Assembly (NCBI GenBank): GCA_900766165.1
Contig: CAAFUK010000102.1
Span: forward strand, 1-21,456
Reading direction: 5' to 3'
Origin: an uncultured Collinsella sp.
Lineage (GTDB): Bacteria > Actinomycetota > Coriobacteriia > Coriobacteriales > Coriobacteriaceae
DNA length: 21,456 nucleotides
Made by a program: the position numbers and the translations under genes. Positions 15,625 through 21,456 of this stretch are shown piece by piece (positions within the stretch are counted from its first letter, which is position 1; each line of letters opens with the position of its first letter). Under the pieces are notes generated by a model. It was given only the letters and a program-made list of their open reading frames with translations, was not told the origin of the DNA and did not search any database.

Positions 15625-16641
15625 CTACTTGAGCTTTAGCGCCTCCATCATGGGCACGGCGGCATCCCAATCGATCTTCCAGCCGATCGACACGCGGACG
15701 GTCTCGCCCGTTGCGGGAGCCGTCGCAAACAGTGTATGGCCGTTGTCGGGACCGGTAAAGCGCAGCCACGTTATGCCGTTGTACTCGACCTGGTCGGTTG
15801 TTGTCTCCTTGCCTTCGTAGACCTGCTCTAGGCTTGCAACCTCTTCCTCCGGCGAGCGCGGGAAGATGCTGATGTTCAGGCGTCCTCCAGTCTCGTCGTG
15901 GAAGAAGTCTGCCTTTTCGCGCTCTTCGTCGGACGAATCCAGCGTGTACCCATCGGCGGCCTCGATGCTGTACGATGCGCAGTCGATGCCCGTTAAATCT
16001 GCCTTCTCGCCAGAATCGGCCACGCCGCCGGCCGCCTTGAACTCCTTGGTCTCGCATCCCGTGGTGTCAAAGTGCATGGCCTCATGATTCTTGGCGGGGG
16101 CATAAGCGTCTACGAACTCGACAGTGATGGGCCCGTAGTACGCCGTCTTGGGCGCCCAGAAATACACGTACTCAACGGTCTCGCCCGGGCCGATATCTGG
16201 CCTCTCGGAAAGGTCGATGCCCTCGTGCAGCTCATCGGGAGCCTCGCTTGCAACGTAGTCGAGCACGGCCGCCTTGCCGGAAGTAAACAACGGGTCGTCT
16301 GCCTCAAGATCGCCCTGGGCAGCATGCACGTTAAAGGAACTGAACGTCCTGTTCTTTGTGTTGTTGTTGGTGATCTTGATGTGCAGGTAAAAGCCGTCCT
16401 GCAGCTTGGCATCGCCGCGATAGAACGTACCGTGAGCCACCGACTCATAGGTAATGCCTGCTACCTCGACCGTCTGCGAATCATAGGCCTTGGCCTTCTT
16501 GGACTTCTCCTGCACAGGTGCGCTCCCGCCCGAGCCACTCGGCGCATTACCGCCGCAGCCAGCAAGCGTACACGCCAACACAGCCGAAAGCGCCACGGTG
16601 GGAATTCCTAACAGCAGCTTCTTCGTCATGGGCTTCATCAT
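15625..16641 (-). CDS. Lipoprotein, possibly DUF5067-like
   Basis: The 338-residue product begins MMKPMTKKLL with a hydrophobic segment and a lipobox ending in Cys29 (TLAGC-GG), so it is a membrane-anchored lipoprotein. A Gly/Ser linker follows. An Ig-like domain at about 55-185 contains FYLHIKITNNNTKNRTFSSF and GPGETVEYVYFWAP, a pattern seen in DUF5067/DUF4352-type extracytoplasmic domains. After C202 in TTGCETK a second domain (about 220-338) carries a beta-rich pattern ending in AVPMMEALKLK. The assignment to DUF5067 is from memory of the pattern only. ATG 16641 has AAAGGAG 8 nt upstream; the second ATG (16638) is 11 nt away. It is transcribed towards the surface-protein gene and away from the topoisomerase genes. 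The function is unknown. Confidence 0.82.
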   Translation of the reverse strand: MMKPMTKKLLLGIPTVALSAVLACTLAGCGGNAPSGSGGSAPVQEKSKKAKAYDSQTVEVAGITYESVAHGTFYRGDAKLQDGFYLHIKITNNNTKNRTFSSFNVHAAQGDLEADDPLFTSGKAAVLDYVASEAPDELHEGIDLSERPDIGPGETVEYVYFWAPKTAYYGPITVEFVDAYAPAKNHEAMHFDTTGCETKEFKAAGGVADSGEKADLTGIDCASYSIEAADGYTLDSSDEEREKADFFHDETGGRLNISIFPRSPEEEVASLEQVYEGKETTTDQVEYNGITWLRFTGPDNGHTLFATAPATGETVRVSIGWKIDWDAAVPMMEALKLK

Positions 16642-16937
16642 CCTCACCGCTCCTTTCGCTTGCAGCTCATCCGTTGCCCGAGGCCTTCGTCGCCCCGTGG
16701 CATCGGCTTCCACAATGAGCGTATGACGAAACACGGCGCCGGCGAAGTGACCCGTGGCCCAAATAACGCCCCGTTAGACCCCCTTTCAGACCAAAAGGGC
16801 CCCAGTTCGCATACCCTCGGCCCATAAAATGAGACGCCTGTCCCAATGTTCGATTCAATCCAACAATCCGCATGGCACGTTTTTGACAAACGCATCCAAC
16901 CGCAAACGTAGCAGGACGCATTCGACCGCCTTCAAAC

Positions 16938-16974
16938 TTACTCGGACAGAACCGACTCGGTTTTGTCCGAGTAA
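16938..16974. repeat. 17-bp hairpin in a divergent intergenic region
   Basis: TTACTCGGACA (16938-16948) pairs with TGTCCGAGTAA (16964-16974), then G16949/T16963 wobble, then AACCG with CGGTT around an ACT loop. No T-run follows on either side. Because both flanking genes point away from it, it does not end any known transcript. Confidence 0.75.
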
Positions 16975-16992
16975 ACGCTGTTCCACCAAATT

Positions 16993-17008
16993 CCGAACGA
17001 TTGTTCGA
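16993..17008. promoter_or_regulatory. LexA/SOS-box-like palindrome
   Basis: CCGAACGATTGTTCGA matches the mycobacterial-type SOS box TCGAAC-N4-GTTCGA at 11 of 12 fixed positions, with an intact CGAAC-N4-GTTCG core. It ends 15 bp before the -35 of the candidate topoisomerase promoter, so LexA control of those genes is plausible. Confidence 0.45.
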
Positions 17009-17023
17009 TGGATTTCGTGTTGG

Positions 17024-17052
17024 TTGGAATCGCCTGTGGGCTGGGCTATGCT
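17024..17052 (+). promoter_or_regulatory. Sigma-70-like promoter of the topoisomerase genes
   Basis: TTGGAA (17024-17029), a 17-nt spacer and TATGCT (17047-17052) lie 54 nt before the start codon at 17107. It is the best promoter match I see in the intergenic region. Confidence 0.55.
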
Positions 17053-17106
17053 ACCTTGACTATCTATATGACTTAAACGCAGCAAGGGAGCACCGAGAGA
17101 GCGAGT

Positions 17107-19104
17107 ATGGCAAAAAACACCGCAAACTATGGTAACGACAGTATCCGCCAGCTCAAGGACGAGGAGCGCGTACGCCTGCGCCCCGCCGTCATCTTTGGCT
17201 CGGACGGACTCGATGGCTGCGCGCATGCTGCCTTCGAGATCCTGTCCAACGCCGTTGACGAGGCGCGCCAGGGCTACGGCAAGCTCATCACCCTTACCGC
17301 CTTTCGCGATGGCTCCATTCAGGTAGAGGACAATGGCCGCGGCTGCCCGCTCGACTGGAACCCTTCCGAGAAGCGCTTTAACTGGGAGCTCGTCTTCTGC
17401 GAGCTCTACGCCGGCGGCAAATACAACAACAACCAGGGCGGCGACTACGACTTCTCGCTCGGTACCAACGGCCTGGGCTCGTGCGCGACCCAGTACGCAT
17501 CCGAGTACATGGACGTCACGGTTTGGCGCGACGGCAACAAGTACTCCCTGCACTTTAAGAAGGGCAAGGTTGTCGGCGCCAAGAAGAAGGCACTCGAGAT
17601 TGAGCCCAGCGACGAGAACCGCACCGGCACCACTATCAAGTGGCGCCCCGATCTTGAGGTCTTTACCTCAATTAGCATTCCCCACGATTGGTATCGCGAG
17701 ACCATGCGTCGTCAGGCCGTGGTCAACGCCAACGTAACCTTCCGCCTGCGCATTGAGGGCGACGATGGCGAGTTTTCCGAAGAGGACTTTTGCTACCCCA
17801 AAGGCATCGAGGACTACGTGCTCGAAAAGGTCGGTACCGACTATCTCACCGAGCCCTTCTTTATCGAGGCCGACCGTCGCGGTCGCGACCGCGAGGACCT
17901 GCCCGACTACAACGTAAAGATCACCGCGTGCATCTGTTTCTCGCGCACCTTCATGATGCAGGAGTACTACCACAACTCATCGTGGCTCGAGAACGGCGGT
18001 TCACCCGAAAAGGCCGCCCGTAGTGCTCTGACCAGCGCCATCGATGCCTACATTAAGCAACAGGGCAAGTACAACAAAAACGAGAGCGGCATCAAATGGC
18101 AGGACGTCCAGGACTGCCTGGTGCTGGTGACCAACTGCTTCTCCACCCAGACGTCCTACGAAAACCAGACTAAGAAGGCCATCAACAACCGCTTTATCCA
18201 GCAGGCTATGACGGCCTTCTTTAAGGAACGCCTCTCGACTTACCTGATCGAGAACAAAGACGCCGCCAACAAGATCATGGAGCAGGTGCTCATCAACAAG
18301 CGCTCGCGCGAGAACGCCGAGAAGACGCGTCAGAGCATCAAGACCAACCTGCAGCAGAAGACCGACATGGCCAACCGCGTGCAGAAGTTCATCGACTGCC
18401 GCTCCAAAGATAAGAACCGTCGCGAGATCTACATCGTAGAGGGCGACTCGGCAGCAGGCGCCATCCGCACCTCGCGCGATGCCGAGTTCCAGGGCGTTAT
18501 GCCCGTCCGCGGCAAGATCCTCAACTGCCTGAAGGAGGACTATCCGCGCATCTTTAAGTCCGACATCATCATGGACCTCATGCGCGTGCTGGGCTGCGGC
18601 GTGGAGATCAAGGACAAGCGCATCAAGAACCTTGGCGCCTTTGACCTGGACAACCTCAACTGGAACAAGGTCATTATCTGTACGGATGCCGACGTCGACG
18701 GTTATCACATCCGCACGCTCGTGCTCACCATGCTCTATCGCCTGGTGCCCACGCTTATCGACGAGGGCTACGTGTATATCGCCGAGTCGCCGCTCTACGA
18801 GATCAACTGCAAAGAAAAGACCTACTTTGCCTACACCGAGCTCGAGAAGAACGGCATCCTCAAAGAGATCGGCGACCAAAAGTGCTCCATCAACCGCTCC
18901 AAGGGTCTTGGCGAGAACGACCCGGACATGATGTGGCTCACCACCATGAACCCCGAGACGCGTCGCCTGATCAAGGTGGAGCCCGAGGACGTCACCAAGA
19001 TGGAGACCATGTTTAACCTGTTGCTGGGCAACGACGAAGCGGGCCGCAAGCGCCATATCTCCGAGCACGGCAAGGAATATCTGGACCAGCTGGACCTGCA
19101 ATAG
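17107..19104 (+). CDS. GyrB/ParE-like type IIA topoisomerase ATPase subunit
   Basis: The 665-residue subunit B has a GHKL ATPase: FEILSNAVDEA (43-53, E44), VEDNGRGCP (73-81, D75) and GTNGLGSCATQ (119-129, where gyrases typically have GLHGVGAS). The transducer carries the ATP-contacting QTK loop (ENQTKKAINN, K356). The Toprim domain has Y-I-V-E445-G-D-S-A-A-G, PVRGKILNC and DADVDG (527-532), so metal and catalytic acids are complete. The conserved SKGLGEN(D) motif follows. At about 660 residues it is nearer ParE than a long GyrB. Sequence is divergent from both, so I leave the symbol empty. The partner lies 45 nt downstream, surely co-transcribed. ATG 17107 follows a GAGAG-rich stretch; the better AAGGGAG is 16 nt away. 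An SOS-box-like site lies upstream. Confidence 0.9.
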   Translation: MAKNTANYGNDSIRQLKDEERVRLRPAVIFGSDGLDGCAHAAFEILSNAVDEARQGYGKLITLTAFRDGSIQVEDNGRGCPLDWNPSEKRFNWELVFCELYAGGKYNNNQGGDYDFSLGTNGLGSCATQYASEYMDVTVWRDGNKYSLHFKKGKVVGAKKKALEIEPSDENRTGTTIKWRPDLEVFTSISIPHDWYRETMRRQAVVNANVTFRLRIEGDDGEFSEEDFCYPKGIEDYVLEKVGTDYLTEPFFIEADRRGRDREDLPDYNVKITACICFSRTFMMQEYYHNSSWLENGGSPEKAARSALTSAIDAYIKQQGKYNKNESGIKWQDVQDCLVLVTNCFSTQTSYENQTKKAINNRFIQQAMTAFFKERLSTYLIENKDAANKIMEQVLINKRSRENAEKTRQSIKTNLQQKTDMANRVQKFIDCRSKDKNRREIYIVEGDSAAGAIRTSRDAEFQGVMPVRGKILNCLKEDYPRIFKSDIIMDLMRVLGCGVEIKDKRIKNLGAFDLDNLNWNKVIICTDADVDGYHIRTLVLTMLYRLVPTLIDEGYVYIAESPLYEINCKEKTYFAYTELEKNGILKEIGDQKCSINRSKGLGENDPDMMWLTTMNPETRRLIKVEPEDVTKMETMFNLLLGNDEAGRKRHISEHGKEYLDQLDLQ

Positions 19105-19149
19105 CAGCAAATCGATAACGACGGCCCATAAGAAGTTCAAGAGGAAATC

Positions 19150-21390
19150 GTGGCAAAGAAGAAGACGAAGAACCAGCCAAAGAAAAAGCAGGTCAACGCC
19201 GAGAACGTCATCGGCCTGCACTCCGAGGTCACCGACCAGCCGATCACGCAGACGCTCGAGGTCAACTACATGCCCTACGCCATGAGCGTCAACGTCTCGC
19301 GTGCATTCCCCGAGATCGACGGCTTTAAGCCCTCGCACCGCAAGCTGCTCTACACCATGTACAAGATGGGTCTGCTCAAGGGCGAGCGCCAGAAGAGCGC
19401 CAACATCGTGGGCCAGACCATGAAGCTCAACCCGCACGGCGACGCCGCGATCTACGAGACGATGGTGCGTCTGGCAACCGGCAACGAGGCACTGCTCGCG
19501 CCCTTCGTGGAGTCGAAGGGCAACTTTGGCAAGTACTATTCGGGCGACCTGAGCTACGCCGCCTCGCGTTACACCGAGGCCAAGCTCTCCCCCATCAGCG
19601 CCGAAATCTTCAAGGACATCGACAAGGACCCGGTCGACTTCGTCGACAGCTACGACGGCGCCATGAAGGAGCCGCGCCTGCTGCCCACCACGTTCCCCAA
19701 CATCCTTGTCTCGGCCAACAAGGGCATCGGCGTCGCCATGGCGTCCGACATCTGCGGCTTCAACCTCAACGAGGTCTGCACCGCCACGATGCACTACCTC
19801 AAGGACCCCGACTGCGATCTGCTCGAGTACATGCCCATGCCAGATTTCTCGACCGGCGGCGAGATTATCTACCGCCGCGAGGAGATGGAAAAGATTATCG
19901 AGACCGGCCTGGGCAGCTTCCAGATTCGCTCCCGCTGGCGTTGGATTCCCGAAGAGCGCATCATCGAGGTCTACGAGATCCCCTACACCACCAAGACCGA
20001 TGTCATCATCGAGCGCATCGTCAAGCTCTCCAAAGAGGGCAAGGTCAAGGAGATTGCTGACATCCGCGACGAAACCGACCTCTCGGGCTTGCGCATCGCC
20101 ATCGACCTTAAGCGCGGCGTCGACCCCGACAAGCTCATGGCCAAGCTCTATCGCTCGACCACGCTGCAGGATTCGTTCTCGTGCAACTTCAACGTGCTGG
20201 TCGATGGTTACCCCCGCGTTATGGGCGTGCGCCAGATCTTGCACGAGTGGGTCAAGTGGCGTATTGAGTCCACGCGTCGCCGCATTAACTTTGACCTGGG
20301 CAAAAAGTCCGAGCGCCTGCACCTGCTGCACGGCCTCGAGGCAATCCTGCTCGACATCGACAAGGCCATCGCCATCATCCGCGGCACCAAGCTCGAGGCC
20401 GAGGTCGTACCCAACCTTATGAAGGGTTTCGACATCGACGAGACCCAGGCCGAGTTTGTTGCCGAACTCAAGCTCCGCAACATCAACGAGGAGTACATCC
20501 TCAATCGCACCAAGGACATCGCCAAGCTCGAGGGCGAGATTGCTGAGCTTGAGGAGATTCTCTCCAGCGAGGATAACATCAAGAAGGTCATCAGCGACGA
20601 GCTGGCCGCGGTCAACAAGAAGTACGTGATGCCGCGCCGCACGGGCAGGATTGAGCCGCACGAGGTCATTGAGGTGAGCCTGGAGCCCGAGGTCGAGGAA
20701 TACCCCGTTACCATCATGCTCTCGCGCGACGGCTACCTCAAAAAGATGACCGACCGCGTGCTCAAGAAGGCCACCACGCTCAAGTACAAAGACGGCGACA
20801 AGCCCTTTATCGAGCTCCCGTCCTCCAACACCCACGAGCTGCTGGTCTTTACCAACAAGAGCCAGGTATACAAGTGCAAGGTTGCGGCGTTTGAGGATAC
20901 CAAGTCGGCACAGCTGGGCTCGTACCTGCCCACCGACCTTGAGATGGAGCCCGACGAGAGCGTCATCTGGGTCATCGACCCCGAGGACTACAAGGCCGAC
21001 GTGCTGTTCGTCTTTGAGAACGGCCGCGTGGTGCGCGTCGCGCTTTCTGGATACGTCACCAAGACCAACCGCAAGCGCCTCAAAAACGCCATCTACGGTG
21101 GCAGCAAGCTGCTGTATGCCCAGGTGCTCAAGGAAGATCGCGACATCGCGCTGGTGTCGAGCGACTACCGCCTGATGAACTTCAACACGTCGCTGCTCAA
21201 GACCAAGACGACCACCAACACGCAGGGCGTCCAGGCCTTTACCGCCAAGAAGGGTCGCTCGGTCACCACCGTCGGCACAACCGAAGAGATTCTTGGCGCC
21301 GGCGTCTCGGCCGAGAAGTTCACCGCGCAGAGCCTACCCTCCGCCGGTGCCCTCATGAAAGAAAACGACATGCCGAGTTTGTTTGACTAG
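19150..21390 (+). CDS. GyrA/ParC-like type IIA topoisomerase cleavage subunit
   Basis: The 746-residue subunit A starts at GTG 19150 with AGAGGA about 5 nt upstream and a Lys-rich N-tail. The winged-helix domain contains GFKPSHRKLLYTM, then NPHGDAAIYETMVRLA (94-109), and catalytic Y141 in AASRYTE. A tower and long coiled coil follow (about 430-500, with repeated ELEEIL/IAELEE heptads). A C-terminal domain of about 230 residues contains beta-repeat-like segments (VTIMLSRDGYLKKM, DVLFVFENGRVVRVAL). I see no GyrA-box (QRRGGKG), so supercoiling activity is doubtful and topo IV-like relaxation or decatenation is more likely. At the quinolone-contact sites the residues are Ala99 (E. coli GyrA Ser83) and Glu103 (Asp87). 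It pairs with the subunit-B gene 45 nt upstream. Confidence 0.9.
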   Translation: MAKKKTKNQPKKKQVNAENVIGLHSEVTDQPITQTLEVNYMPYAMSVNVSRAFPEIDGFKPSHRKLLYTMYKMGLLKGERQKSANIVGQTMKLNPHGDAAIYETMVRLATGNEALLAPFVESKGNFGKYYSGDLSYAASRYTEAKLSPISAEIFKDIDKDPVDFVDSYDGAMKEPRLLPTTFPNILVSANKGIGVAMASDICGFNLNEVCTATMHYLKDPDCDLLEYMPMPDFSTGGEIIYRREEMEKIIETGLGSFQIRSRWRWIPEERIIEVYEIPYTTKTDVIIERIVKLSKEGKVKEIADIRDETDLSGLRIAIDLKRGVDPDKLMAKLYRSTTLQDSFSCNFNVLVDGYPRVMGVRQILHEWVKWRIESTRRRINFDLGKKSERLHLLHGLEAILLDIDKAIAIIRGTKLEAEVVPNLMKGFDIDETQAEFVAELKLRNINEEYILNRTKDIAKLEGEIAELEEILSSEDNIKKVISDELAAVNKKYVMPRRTGRIEPHEVIEVSLEPEVEEYPVTIMLSRDGYLKKMTDRVLKKATTLKYKDGDKPFIELPSSNTHELLVFTNKSQVYKCKVAAFEDTKSAQLGSYLPTDLEMEPDESVIWVIDPEDYKADVLFVFENGRVVRVALSGYVTKTNRKRLKNAIYGGSKLLYAQVLKEDRDIALVSSDYRLMNFNTSLLKTKTTTNTQGVQAFTAKKGRSVTTVGTTEEILGAGVSAEKFTAQSLPSAGALMKENDMPSLFD

Positions 21391-21434
21391 GACGACAGCA
21401 GAACCGCCATAAGCTCTCAAAACGGTGGGGCCCG

Positions 21435-21456
21435 GAGCGCAGTAAATGCTGCGCTC
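21435..21456 (+). terminator. Hairpin at the window end after the topoisomerase genes
   Basis: GAGCGCAG (21435-21442), loop TAAATG, CTGCGCTC (21449-21456) is a perfect 8-bp stem 44 nt past the last stop. The window ends there, so a T-run cannot be checked. A terminator is the likeliest reading. Confidence 0.5.

Larger units (their letters stand above)
16642..17106. other. 465-bp divergent intergenic region
   Basis: It lies between the lipoprotein gene and the topoisomerase genes. It holds the lipoprotein's binding site (16650-16656), a self-complementary patch at 16756-16801 (TAACG-CCC-CGTTA and CCCTTT...AAAGGG), a 37-nt hairpin (16938-16974), an SOS-box-like palindrome (16993-17008) and a sigma-70-like promoter (17024-17052). 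Short open frames here have no credible start site or protein character. I found no convincing promoter for the lipoprotein. Confidence 0.6.

Noticed and set aside
16667..16921. Minus-strand frames upstream of the lipoprotein
   Set aside because: Two overlapping frames exist with no suitable binding site and odd Trp/Gly/Arg composition. Possible repeat-derived sequence, but I cannot support a gene.
16938..16974. Hairpin as a rho-independent terminator
   Set aside because: It has no T-run on either strand, and both neighbouring genes are transcribed away from it.
18001..20835. 944-codon minus-strand frame across both topoisomerase genes
   Set aside because: It spans the intergenic gap of two well-supported plus-strand genes and shows only Leu/Val/Asp low-complexity sequence produced by antisense of GC-rich codons.
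17107..21390. Naming the pair gyrB and gyrA
   Set aside because: There is no GyrA box, subunit B is short, and several motifs are divergent, so a topo IV-like or third-type enzyme is as likely.
1..21456. CRISPR array, tRNA, rRNA or prophage attachment site
   Set aside because: No regularly spaced repeats, no tRNA-like cloverleaf or rRNA sequence, and no integrase or phage genes were seen on either strand by eye.

Overview
The window looks like chromosomal DNA from a high-GC Gram-positive, most likely a gut Coriobacteriia species close to Collinsella. This is an inference from G/C-rich third codon positions, Gram-positive lipoprotein and sortase-type signals, a CD1871A-family small protein next to a membrane polyferredoxin, and a divergent GyrB/GyrA-like pair. 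No ribosomal RNA is present to fix the taxonomy, and I see no tRNA or CRISPR array.

Layout. 1-856 (-): IS1595-family transposase cut by the window edge. 950-1251: a hairpin, a decayed partial copy of the next gene and a possible 51-aa membrane peptide. 1308-2441 (+): three-TM protein of unknown function. 2501-5749 (-): giant MacB/FtsX-type ABC transporter. 5975-8018 (-): three-gene thiol-redox cassette, made of a 48-aa CD1871A-family protein, a polyferredoxin and a TlpA-like lipoprotein. 8109-9931 (+): OmpR-type response regulator and histidine kinase, divergent from the cassette. 10000-11004 (+): LuxR-type regulator. 11162-15514 (+): 1450-aa surface protein with a Tat-like signal and an LAGTG sorting motif. 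15625-16641 (-): lipoprotein convergent with it. 16642-17106: a 465-bp divergent intergenic region with a large hairpin, a LexA/SOS-box-like palindrome and a sigma-70-like promoter. 17107-21390 (+): atypical type IIA topoisomerase subunits B and A.

How the parts may work together. The redox cassette can be read as an electron route from cytoplasmic or membrane Fe-S clusters to an extracytoplasmic CxxC thioredoxin-like lipoprotein. The divergent two-component system is the obvious candidate regulator. The LuxR-type protein may control the adjoining surface protein. The topoisomerase pair keeps all catalytic residues but has Ala where quinolone-sensitive enzymes carry Ser, and its promoter lies just downstream of a near-consensus SOS box.

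The most notable observations are the possible damage-inducible, quinolone-bridge-lacking topoisomerase, the small CD1871A gene that is easily missed, the Tat/LAxTG surface protein, and two copies of one palindrome placed at the 3' ends of minus-strand genes.
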